Below are positions 18,855 through 26,848 of a stretch of 64,000 bases of DNA, one piece after another. A program made the translations under genes and the position numbers. Origin of the DNA: Aeoliella mucimassa (GTDB taxonomy: Bacteria; Planctomycetota; Planctomycetia; Pirellulales; Lacipirellulaceae); assembly GCF_007748035.1 (NCBI RefSeq), contig NZ_CP036278.1, forward strand, positions 3,596,001 through 3,660,000, read 5' to 3'. Position 1 is the stretch's first letter; each line of letters opens with the position of its first letter. Under the pieces are notes generated by a model, which worked only from the letters and a program-made list of their open reading frames with translations, searched no databases and had not been told where the DNA came from.

Positions 18855-19217
18855 TTACTTCTTCTTTTTCTTTTTCGATCGAAGTTCCCGCAGCACCTCG
18901 CGGGCCATGTTGGAATCGATCCGCACCAACTGCTGCTGGCGAGTGTCGAATCCGATGACTCCCCCTTCGTGGCCCTTGGCGTACACAAAAGGCAAGCAGA
19001 CTCCAATCACCTTGTAGAATCGTCCTGGATACTGCGGCAACACCCGCACTCGCACCGCTTCTTCGGCCTCGAGTGAAATGGCCGAAGCCCCCCACAAGTA
19101 CGAGGGGAACTCCACGGTTTCGTGCAGAATGGCAACGTGATCGCCGACCTTGATGTCTTCGCCTGCAACGCGTGCGGCGACACTCGTCTCGAGGGTGTTG
19201 TTTTCTGTGACCTTCAT
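18855..19217 (-). CDS. Small conserved-looking hypothetical protein with poly-lysine tail
   Basis: A 120-aa protein starting MKVTENNTLETSVAARVAGE. It is beta-rich (IKVGDHVAILHETVEFPSY; AVRVRVLPQYPGRFYKVIGV; VYAKGHEGGVIGFDTRQQQL) and ends in six consecutive lysines. The pattern resembles a small SH3/KOW-like barrel, but this is only an impression. A TTG one codon upstream is an alternative start. Nothing in the context tells its role. Confidence 0.65.
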   Translation of the reverse strand: MKVTENNTLETSVAARVAGEDIKVGDHVAILHETVEFPSYLWGASAISLEAEEAVRVRVLPQYPGRFYKVIGVCLPFVYAKGHEGGVIGFDTRQQQLVRIDSNMAREVLRELRSKKKKKK

Positions 19218-19485
19218 CAATCTGGTTCTCTCAAATTAGAGCTAGGTACTTATGGCGCAATCGTTCAACGCGTGGAAACAGACAGGGTTACTCACCCGGA
19301 TTCGGATTCGCCACAAGTTTTACGACAGACGCTAGCACGATAGACTCCGCTTTGAGGAACACGGTACAAACAACCTCCCACCCTGCGTTCATAGAGATGC
19401 TCGCGGGGGAAGTGATGCTTCTAACGACGTAGGACAGCGCCCCGTGGATTGGGTTCGCGCACTGGAGCTGGCTTACTGCGAGCGA

Positions 19486-20571
19486 CTAGATTTCGATGTG
19501 CGTCACGCCGGCGACTTCGTCGAAATGGCCGATCTTCAGCAGTTCGCCCTTCGCACCGGGCATTTCGGCGACAAACGCGGGGTCGCACACCGCCACTGGA
19601 GTGGTGATCGTCAGGGTGAGCGTCGTGAGATAGGCAACCGACAGCGATAGGGTCACGAACCAAGGGAGCGAGCCGGCAGCGATGCTTAGCAGTTGATCGC
19701 GTTCAATGTGCGAGAGTTCCTGCTCCAGGCAATACTGATTGATCACCTCGTCGCGTTTCAGCGGAGAGGTCAGCTCGAGCATGTCGTCGAAGCTGCACGG
19801 CGTGGTCCGCAGCTTTTGGTAGGTTCGGGCAGCGCGGAGCGCGGTCTTGCGACGCTTGAACTCGAGCCGGGCCTGGTAGGCGTCGATCGCTTGCTGTTTG
19901 CGGCGAACATAGTAGTTCACCAGCCAACGAGGCAACGCCAGCGCGACGTTGCCACCGGCCATCACCGCCTGCGTCGCCCGCTGATACACCGCCTGCCGAG
20001 CGTACTCGGCGAACACTTCCTTCTTTACCTTGTCGATGGCGAGCAGCAAATCGTCGCGAGTAGTCAGTATCAGCTGGTCGTCGGCTTCCACGCACAGCGG
20101 CTTGAAGTAGTAGACTTTCACGCCTCGCTGCTTGCCTGGGCCAGCCAGAAACTCGTCGAGCCGCGTCTGAACGCAGGCGGGAATCTTGTCGGTGATTTTG
20201 TCGAAGTCTTTCTGCTCGGTCACGGTCACGAAGAACCGCCCCTTTGGCAAACGAATCGACGCCTGATAAAGATCGAGCTCGCGGACCTGCGTGAAGCGGT
20301 CGGCATGCTTTGCGAGCACTGCCGCCCACCGTGTATCCTGCGAAGCGAAGGGCCACGTTTCGCGGACCATCGTCTCGGCCAGTGTCGCGTGATCGTCTTT
20401 CGGCGGCACCCACAACGGCTCCGACACCCAGCGGCCAAACGGCTTGAGTTCTTGGTCCAAAGTAAACGGCCGGGCGGTCGCCGGGTCGACCTTCGAAGGT
20501 CGCACGCGTCGACTCGACTCTCGGGTGGACGACGCTTGAGTGGTAACCGGCCGGGCGATGGTGGTGGGCAT
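19486..20571 (-). CDS. Hypothetical protein with one C-terminal membrane segment
   Basis: A 361-aa protein of unknown family. The first 30 residues are Ser/Thr/Arg-rich and probably disordered. Residues 60-300 are mixed and charged (WAAVLAKHADRFTQVRELDL; VYYFKPLCVEADDQLILTT; two Arg/Lys/Gln-rich helices near 215-260). A hydrophobic stretch near 305-330 (LPWFVTLSLSVAYLTTLTLT) is a likely membrane anchor, leaving a short acidic C-terminus. AGGAG lies 8 nt before the ATG. It is possibly transcribed with the ADP-ribosylglycohydrolase gene upstream, separated by about 200 bp. No function can be proposed. Confidence 0.75.
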   Translation of the reverse strand: MPTTIARPVTTQASSTRESSRRVRPSKVDPATARPFTLDQELKPFGRWVSEPLWVPPKDDHATLAETMVRETWPFASQDTRWAAVLAKHADRFTQVRELDLYQASIRLPKGRFFVTVTEQKDFDKITDKIPACVQTRLDEFLAGPGKQRGVKVYYFKPLCVEADDQLILTTRDDLLLAIDKVKKEVFAEYARQAVYQRATQAVMAGGNVALALPRWLVNYYVRRKQQAIDAYQARLEFKRRKTALRAARTYQKLRTTPCSFDDMLELTSPLKRDEVINQYCLEQELSHIERDQLLSIAAGSLPWFVTLSLSVAYLTTLTLTITTPVAVCDPAFVAEMPGAKGELLKIGHFDEVAGVTHIEI

Positions 20572-20778
20572 CCTACGCTCCTATGCAACAAAGAAACGAA
20601 CGAAAGCGATTCGACCTGGCGCTGGATAGCTTGGCAAAAAACGACAGAAACCGCTCGCCACCCCACGCCTTGCAGGCAAATGGCCAGTCAGCTTATTCGC
20701 TCTCCTCCTCAGCAAGCTTGGCAGAAAACCGCTTGCTTTCTCCAAGCTGCGCAGTCTTCCACAATCGACCTTAAACCC

Positions 20779-21735
20779 TCAGTTCACTTTGCACTGCGAC
20801 TGATAAACCTCGTAGAGCTTGGTCGCCAGCTCGGCGATGTAAGTCCGCCCTTGCCGGCGGTCCTCCAGGGCGTCGAGCAAATGGCGGGGGATCGCTTCGA
20901 CACCGAGGTAAGCCCCGCTGATCGCTCCCGCCATGGCGGCAATCGTATCGGTATCGCCCCCCAGCATGATCGCGTTCGCAATCGTCGCCCCGTACGAATC
21001 GGGCGTGAAGGCAAACGAGGCAATCGCGGTAACCACCGACGAGTTGGCTTCGATGCCATTGCCAAACTGACCGATGTCCACTGCCCGGTGGACGTCGCTC
21101 GCCCGTCGTAATGGACCGCCATACTCCAGCGACACGCAATGGTCGGCCAGCGTGTTGAGAAATACGTCGCGGTCGAGCGTGTCGGCCTGGCTCGCGAGCC
21201 CCACCGCCAGGGCTAGCACCTGGGCTCCTTCAATCCCCAGCGGATGCGTATGGGTCGGCATCGCCGACACGCCTGCTTGTTGCCAAAGCCGCTCTGGATC
21301 GTCACGAAACATCAAGCCAACCGGAGCCACCCGCATGGCGGCCCCGTTACCGAACGACCCGCCGGGAAAGTAGCTGGCCGCCAACGACCGATAGTCGTGC
21401 CCCAGCTGAATGGCCTCGATAATCACGCGGGCGCCGCGCCCGTAACCACGCTGCGGCAGGTAATTCTCGGCAAACCGGCGGCAGAGCGTCGGCTCGTCGA
21501 TTTCACCCCGCTCGATCAGCGTTTCGGCAACACCGATCATCATCTGCGTGTCGTCGGTGTACCACAGCTCCCCTGGCGGTGGGTTGTCAATCAGCTCGTC
21601 GGCGGTGCGATACCGCTTGGCGATTCGCTCCGGCGCATGGCCTTCGAAGTTCGCCCCCAAGCCGTCGGCCACGGCCAAGCCCAATAGCGTTCCCGTGAAT
21701 CGCGACTCGAGTGATGGCGTTTGCTGCTCCGTCAT
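20779..21735 (-). CDS. ADP-ribosylglycohydrolase (DraG/ARH3-like)
   Basis: A 318-aa all-helical dinuclear-magnesium hydrolase that removes ADP-ribose from modified molecules. The N-terminal motif FTGTLLGLAVADGLGANFEG, the metal-binding ELWYTDDTQMMIG, and the C-terminal metal ligands in AIMLGGDTDTIAAMAGAISG are all present, so it should be active. Length fits ARH3/DraG. There is no nitrogenase or ADP-ribosyltransferase next to it, so a DraG role in nitrogen control is not indicated. Reversal of protein or nucleic-acid ADP-ribosylation is more likely (inference). Confidence 0.93.
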   Translation of the reverse strand: MTEQQTPSLESRFTGTLLGLAVADGLGANFEGHAPERIAKRYRTADELIDNPPPGELWYTDDTQMMIGVAETLIERGEIDEPTLCRRFAENYLPQRGYGRGARVIIEAIQLGHDYRSLAASYFPGGSFGNGAAMRVAPVGLMFRDDPERLWQQAGVSAMPTHTHPLGIEGAQVLALAVGLASQADTLDRDVFLNTLADHCVSLEYGGPLRRASDVHRAVDIGQFGNGIEANSSVVTAIASFAFTPDSYGATIANAIMLGGDTDTIAAMAGAISGAYLGVEAIPRHLLDALEDRRQGRTYIAELATKLYEVYQSQCKVN

Positions 21736-21936
21736 AATCTGCTGCCTTCCGCGTTGGTTGCCCCATCTCCTGTAGTTCGCACGACACCCGCTTGGTTATT
21801 TCGCCCGATCAGGGGAAGCAACTCTCCCCACTTTGCCCCTCGGCGACTACAATCCCTGCACACGATTAGAAGGTCCTCGCAGGAGCGAGGCAACACTCCC
21901 CCCCCATCGCCCACCGATCCCGCCGAAGAGGAAGTC

Positions 21937-22512
21937 ATGGCCAAGATTTTGGCATTTGCCGGCAGCGCCCGCCGAGATTCTCACAACAAGAAACTAGTAG
22001 CCTACGCCGCGAAGCTCGCCCGTGAGCAAGGAGCCGAAGTCACGCTGGTCGACCTGCGCGACTACGAAATGCCGCTCTACGATGGCGATCTCGAAGAAGA
22101 GCATGGCTACCCCGAAGCGGCCGACAAACTGTACGAGCTGATGAAGCAGCACGACGCCCTGCTGATCGCCTGCCCTGAATACAACGGTATGATCACCCCG
22201 CTCCTCAAGAACACCATCGACTGGGTCTCGCGCCCCCGCGAGGGAGATGGCCGGCTGGCCGCCTACACGAATAAAGTGGCCGCCATCCTGAGCGCCTCGC
22301 CCGGCGCACTCGGCGGACTCCGCGGGCTAGTGCACCTGCGGACGCTGCTCAGCAACATCGGCGTGCACGTGATCCCCAGCCAAATGGCGGTGTCGGAAGC
22401 TCACAAGGTGTTTAACGAGGCTGGCGATATCACCGAGGAGTCTCTCGCCAAACCGATTACCGACACCGTGAAGCAGTTGGTGAACACCACCAATCGCCTG
22501 ACCTGCGAGTAA
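21937..22512 (+). CDS. NADPH-dependent FMN reductase
   Basis: A 191-aa flavodoxin-like flavoprotein. AFAGSARRDSHNKKLVAYAA is the FMN phosphate-binding loop, and CPEYNGMITPLLKNTIDWVS is the family's isoalloxazine/dimer motif. It reduces FMN or quinone/azo-type substrates with NADPH. The ATG at 21937 follows AGAGGAAG; longer in-frame extensions upstream encode Pro/Ser-rich sequence unlike the family and are rejected. A hairpin follows the stop. Confidence 0.92.
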   Translation: MAKILAFAGSARRDSHNKKLVAYAAKLAREQGAEVTLVDLRDYEMPLYDGDLEEEHGYPEAADKLYELMKQHDALLIACPEYNGMITPLLKNTIDWVSRPREGDGRLAAYTNKVAAILSASPGALGGLRGLVHLRTLLSNIGVHVIPSQMAVSEAHKVFNEAGDITEESLAKPITDTVKQLVNTTNRLTCE

Positions 22513-22566
22513 CCGGTCGAGCCAGATTGGTCGCCGCCTGGGTTTCCAACCACGAAAAGATCGACT

Positions 22567-22596
22567 CACCGGACTCGTGATGATGCGAGTCCGGTG
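22567..22596 (+). terminator. Hairpin after FMN reductase
   Basis: A perfect 11-bp stem CACCGGACTCG/CGAGTCCGGTG with an 8-nt loop, 55 bp after the stop codon; no T-run follows. Confidence 0.55.
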
Positions 22597-22682
22597 AAGT
22601 CGTGGCCATATCCGAAACACTGCAAGGTGAAACGGCTGGGCTTATCGACGCGATTTCGCTGTTCCCTGAGAGTATGTGGGGA

Positions 22683-23033
22683 TCAAAGGTCTCTAAGCAG
22701 CTCACATGCATGTAGCCAGATATCCAGCTTTTCTTCGTCCTCCCACTGCAGTCCCCCTTCTTCTGCTTCTTGACCAACTGCAGTCGATTCATCGAGGGAG
22801 CATTGCTGGCAATAAGAGACGACCCTGTCGCTTATGCACTTTCTCGCCGCACAATACTCCACACACTCAGCAACATCTTGACGCGTTAAATAGTCGTAGA
22901 CAGTCAAAAACTCGCGGAGTGACATTTCTCCAAACGTCAGCGTCTGCACGATGTTCGCGCAGGTGAGGCGAGTTCCCTCCACCCGAGGATTACCGCCGCA
23001 AGTATCCTCGGTGCTGACAATTCTGCGAGTCAT
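22683..23033 (-). CDS. DUF433 (antitoxin-like) protein
   Basis: A 116-aa protein. Residues 10-65 fit DUF433: GGNPRVEGTRLTCANIVQTL then SLREFLTVYDYLTRQDVAEC, matching the family pattern G.P.I.GTRI....I......G.S..E....YP.LT..DI. DUF433 proteins are helix-turn-helix-like and usually pair with a DUF5615 PIN-like toxin, but none is adjacent. The C-terminal 50 residues are Cys-containing and acidic and not part of the domain. ATG start without a clear ribosome-binding site; the frame upstream on the same strand is not recognisable. Confidence 0.7.
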   Translation of the reverse strand: MTRRIVSTEDTCGGNPRVEGTRLTCANIVQTLTFGEMSLREFLTVYDYLTRQDVAECVEYCAARKCISDRVVSYCQQCSLDESTAVGQEAEEGGLQWEDEEKLDIWLHACELLRDL

Positions 23034-23395
23034 CAGTAAAGTCCAGAATCAGTATCGCGAGTGCCTGAAGAGCGCCAACTATCATCAATCTAGCAGCTAG
23101 CTGAGCAGGTCGAAACAGCTCTACTCCCTCACTGCAGCATGACAATCTCCCCATCTCCCCGCTGCTCCCAGTTATTGCAGCGGAGCACCTCTGCTCCATC
23201 CATCATGCGTTGAATACCTGCAGCTCGCCTTTCGCTGGTATCGCAGCGAGCATGACCGAGGGGTCGCTATTTGCTTACGGTTTGCTGTAAAAAGTAACCG
23301 TTGCGGCCCCTTAAGGTATCTTAAGGGGCCCACTGCTGGTGCTGGCCCCCTAAGGACAAGTCTGCTCGAACTACTTTTCATGGAGTTCCCTTATC
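23034..23395. other. 362-bp gap with palindrome at 23305-23330
   Basis: It contains the strong palindrome described separately and the promoter region of the SGNH hydrolase. I do not see a credible gene. Confidence 0.5.
23305..23330. repeat. GGCCCCTTAAG palindrome upstream of SGNH hydrolase gene
   Basis: GGCCCCTTAAG (23305-23315) and CTTAAGGGGCC (23320-23330) form a perfect 11-bp inverted repeat with a 4-nt loop. A partial third arm, GGCCCCCTAAGG, is at 23344-23355. A related single arm, TGCGGCCCCTCAAGGTAAC, occurs near 33463, upstream of bacterioferritin. Confidence 0.85.
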
Positions 23396-24661
23396 ATGCG
23401 TCTCTTCCGTTTATTGCTCGTAGTGGTCTGCATCGGTCTGTGGAATAGCGCGGGTGCGGAGCAGCCGGTCGAGCTGAAGTCGGGCGATCATATCGCGATC
23501 TGTGGCGATTCGATCACCGAGCAAAAGATCTACTCGGCCTACATGGAAACGTATTTCCTCGCCTGCCAGCCGGCAGCCAAGCTTCAATCGTCGCAGTTTG
23601 GCTGGGGCGGGGAGACTTCGTGGGGATTCGCCGAGCGGATGGAAAACGACGTGATTCCTTTTGAGTCGACCGTCGCCACCATGTGCTACGGCATGAACGA
23701 CGGAGGCTACTCGGCCTCGAATCCTGAGCAGATCGAGAAGTACCGCGCGGCCCTCACCGAGGTGGTGCAGACCTTCAAACAGGCCGGCGTGCGTCAGATC
23801 GTGGTCGGCTCGCCTGGCCCGGTCGATTCCGATTCGTTCAAAGGGGTTTGGTTCCACCCTATCACGGCCGACGAATACAATCACACGCTGGCCGACCTGA
23901 CCGCCGCGGCCCAAACGGTAGCCGAGGCCGAAGGAGTGCAATTCGCCAACCTGCATGCCGAGGGAATGCGGGTGATGCAGGCGATGAAGCAGAAATATGG
24001 CAAGGAATACTACCTATTCGGCGACGATGGCATTCACCCCCGCGAGGCGGGGCACCTACTGATGGCCCACGCCATGCTCAAGGCCCTTGGCTGCGATGGC
24101 AACATCGGCACGATCACCATCGATCTCGAAGCTGCCGAGGCCACCGCGACCGATGGCCATCAGGTGCTGAACGTGCAGGACGGAACCGTGAGCCTGAAGT
24201 CGACTCGCTACCCGTTCTGCTTCACTGGCGACCCCGCCAAACCCGAAGCCACCACTGGCGTCATCGAGTTCCTCCCCTTCAACCAGGAGCTCAATCGCCT
24301 GACGCTGGTCGTGAGCAACATTCCTGCGGACGCGAAGCAAGTGCAAGTGCAATGGGGCAAGGAAACCAAGGAGTTCACACGCGAACAACTCGCGTCCGGC
24401 ATTAACCTGGCGGCCGAGTTCCTTAACAACCCCTTCTCCGAACCGTTCCACCAGGTGCACGAAGCGGTACTGCGTCAACAGCGTTACGAGACGCCAATGA
24501 TGAAGGACATGCTGCACTCGATCCCCGATTGGAAACGTCAGGGCGTGGATACCGACTTCGACGCGCTGGTAAAGGAACTGGTGTCCGTCGACAAAGCCCT
24601 TCGCAAGTCGGCCGGCGAAAGCGTGGTGCCCGTCGAACACTCGATTCGCATCACTTACTAA
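23396..24661 (+). CDS. Exported SGNH/GDSL hydrolase
   Basis: A 421-aa protein with signal peptide MRLFRLLLVVVCIGLWNSAG(A). The SGNH serine block is AICGDSITEQKIYSAYMETY, the Gly/Asn blocks are in QFGWGGETSWG and CYGMNDGGYS, and the catalytic Asp/His pair is in GDDGIHPREAGHLLMAHAML. The last 190 residues are a beta-rich and helical extension of unknown role. Family members are esterases that often remove acetyl groups from polysaccharides; this role fits the sugar-degrading surroundings but is inference. GGAG lies 11 nt upstream of the start. Confidence 0.9.
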   Translation: MRLFRLLLVVVCIGLWNSAGAEQPVELKSGDHIAICGDSITEQKIYSAYMETYFLACQPAAKLQSSQFGWGGETSWGFAERMENDVIPFESTVATMCYGMNDGGYSASNPEQIEKYRAALTEVVQTFKQAGVRQIVVGSPGPVDSDSFKGVWFHPITADEYNHTLADLTAAAQTVAEAEGVQFANLHAEGMRVMQAMKQKYGKEYYLFGDDGIHPREAGHLLMAHAMLKALGCDGNIGTITIDLEAAEATATDGHQVLNVQDGTVSLKSTRYPFCFTGDPAKPEATTGVIEFLPFNQELNRLTLVVSNIPADAKQVQVQWGKETKEFTREQLASGINLAAEFLNNPFSEPFHQVHEAVLRQQRYETPMMKDMLHSIPDWKRQGVDTDFDALVKELVSVDKALRKSAGESVVPVEHSIRITY

Positions 24662-24839
24662 GCGATGGCGATGAAGGCCATTGCTGCGGATATCCTCTGC
24701 TGATTCCTAAGTGCACGATCCATCTTTTACATGATGCATGCGACGCTTGCGCCTGCCTGCAAGGTTGTCGTGCGTCACTTGACTGCAATACTACCGCAGG
24801 AAAAAAGAAATGAGAGCCTAGAATCCGTACGAAGGTAGC

Positions 24840-26138
24840 ATGCAGTCCTTTCTCACCAATTGGGGTAACGCGTCATTAACATCGCTGGGATTTTTCTGGA
24901 TGGCCATGTGGGCGTTCGTGCTGGGATACATCGTGAGTAGTTGTATCCAGGTGTTTGTCACCCGCGAACGCATGAAGCAAGCGATGGGCAAGGCCGGCGC
25001 CCGCAGCGTAGGACTGGCCACGTTTTCTGGATTCATTTCGAGTTCCTGCAGCTTTGCTGCACTGGCGACTTCGAAGTCGCTGTTCAAGAAGGGAGCGGGA
25101 CTCGTCCCCTCGCTCGCCTTCTTGCTGTCGTCAACGAATCTGGTAATCGAACTGGGAATCATCATTGCCATCTTTTTAAGCTGGCAATTTGTCGTCGGCG
25201 AGTATATCGGCGGCATCCTACTGATCTTACTCATGTGGGTGCTGGTGAAACTGACGCTCCCCGACTCCTGGGAAAAGCAAGCCCGGGAGCGGATGGGCGA
25301 AGACGAGGAGCAACACGAAACCGAAGACTGGAAGAAACTAATCACCAGCCGCGAAGGTTGGCAACGGGTCGCGAGTCAGTACTTCATGGAATGGGGCATG
25401 GTCTGGCGCGACGTGACGTTCGGATTCACCGTGGCCGGCATTATCAGTGCCTTTGTGCCGCAATCGTTCTTCACCACCCTGTTCGTCGGTGCCGGCGGCG
25501 ACAACGATCCTGCGTTCTGGCAAGTACTGCTGCAAACCCTCGTCGGACCGCTGGCCGCCTTCCTGACCTTTATCGGCTCGATGGGCAACATCCCCCTCGC
25601 TTCGCTGCTGCTCGCCAATGGGGTGAGTTTCGCCGGCATCATGGCGTTCATCTTCAGCGACCTGGTGGTATTCCCCGTGCTCCGTATCAATGCCAAGTAC
25701 TACGGCTGGACCATGGCCCTCTACATACTCGGAGTGTTCCTCGTCGCGTTGGTTGCCGCCTCGCTGCTATTACACTACGGGTTTGGACTCGCCGGCATGC
25801 TGCCCGAAGGGGGAACTCGGCAAACGGTCGAACCGATGGAACGCTTTAAGATCGACTACACGCTGTTTCTGAACGTTGCATTCCTGGTGATTACGGGAGT
25901 GCTTGTGTGGTTGAAATCGAAAGCCTCGGCCCACGCAATGCACCACGAGCACGAACAGGATGAGCACCAGCACGATGATCAGGCACAGGAACACCAAGGC
26001 CACGAGCACGAGCACGAGCACGAGCACATGTCGCAACCAAGCCTCGGCGACCGCCTGCTCACCGGCCTGGCGTACGTGTCACTCGCCTGGCTGGCCGGAG
26101 GAGCGATCGTGAGCCTGCTTGGTGGGGCAACTGGTTAG
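24840..26138 (+). CDS. UPF0718/DUF318 permease with His-rich segment
   Basis: A 432-aa polytopic protein of the YraQ/ArsP permease family, with two homologous four-helix halves: FSGFISSSCSFAALATSKSL with PSLAFLLSSTNLVIELGIII, and LVGPLAAFLTFIGSMGNIPL with SLLLANGVSFAGIMAFIFSD. Residues about 365-400 are a His/Glu-rich cytoplasmic loop (for example HEHEQDEHQHDDQAQEHQGH), a typical transition-metal-binding segment, before a final membrane helix. The family is linked to export of arsenicals or metals. The His loop argues for a divalent metal, but the substrate is unproved. GAAGG precedes the ATG. Confidence 0.88.
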   Translation: MQSFLTNWGNASLTSLGFFWMAMWAFVLGYIVSSCIQVFVTRERMKQAMGKAGARSVGLATFSGFISSSCSFAALATSKSLFKKGAGLVPSLAFLLSSTNLVIELGIIIAIFLSWQFVVGEYIGGILLILLMWVLVKLTLPDSWEKQARERMGEDEEQHETEDWKKLITSREGWQRVASQYFMEWGMVWRDVTFGFTVAGIISAFVPQSFFTTLFVGAGGDNDPAFWQVLLQTLVGPLAAFLTFIGSMGNIPLASLLLANGVSFAGIMAFIFSDLVVFPVLRINAKYYGWTMALYILGVFLVALVAASLLLHYGFGLAGMLPEGGTRQTVEPMERFKIDYTLFLNVAFLVITGVLVWLKSKASAHAMHHEHEQDEHQHDDQAQEHQGHEHEHEHEHMSQPSLGDRLLTGLAYVSLAWLAGGAIVSLLGGATG

Positions 26139-26204
26139 GTGACGGGGGAGTACTTGTGTTCCCCGCCCCGCGACTCTGCGTGAGACTTCAAGACTAGCTC
26201 TTCG

Positions 26205-26800
26205 TCAGCATCGCTAGCCTACGCCTTCGGCTGCGGGCTTAACAATTTTTTGGGGGATGCTCCACTTTTCGCTGGGAATTGGCCACCTATGGTGCTCCAA
26301 TGAACAGGTATAGAGTTGTCCGTTGTCTGTGGTTCGCTGTTCGTTGTTGGAGAATGGAGTGGTTTAGCCGATTGTAAGTTCTATCGAATAACTGCATCGA
26401 CGCGCAAGCGAATGTTAGCTTGCGTGGGCGTTCGCTGCTGCGCGGTTGTCAAAGCTGTTGGCTTTAGGCTGTAAGCGGTAGGCTGAGATCTTTCAGTCGC
26501 CGGAAGCTCCATCAAGATGACATATTCGCATTCCGCATTCCCCAATCCGAAATCCGCAATCCAGACTCCCCTCCCAAAAATACTTTCCCACGCATGGGAA
26601 TCTATTTTGGGCAACTATTGCGGAGGTGTTGCTGTAACTACTGAAGTACCAACGACTTGCGATAAGTGCGCAGCGGGATAATAGATTCCCACTCGATGCG
26701 TTTTGGGAAATGGGGAATCTATTTGGGCTCGAAAACCCTGGTTTTGCAGAGTGAGTGCCGATTCAATTTACCCACTCGTGGGAAAATTGGGAAACAATCA
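26205..26800. repeat. Non-coding repeat element, copy B
   Basis: The reverse complement matches copy A at 6430-7020, including GCTAGCGATG near one end (26210), the block around 26285-26305 (GGTGCTCCAATGAACAGGTA), GCGTGGGCGTTCGCTGCTGC (26424-26443), CTGAGATCTTTCAGTCGCCG and AATAGATTCCCACTCGATGC (26680-26699). It again lies between two converging genes (permease and sialidase). The copies are diverged and contain small insertions, so this is not a recent duplication. No protein is credible. Confidence 0.85.
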
Positions 26801-26848
26801 GCATGGCAAGCGGAACGACCGCATGTGTGCGGCGCCGCACGGCGGGGG

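Noticed and set aside
22990-23199. A gene upstream of DUF433 that could be its toxin partner
   Set aside because: The 69-codon frame lacks a PIN-like or DUF5615 pattern and overlaps DUF433 in another frame.
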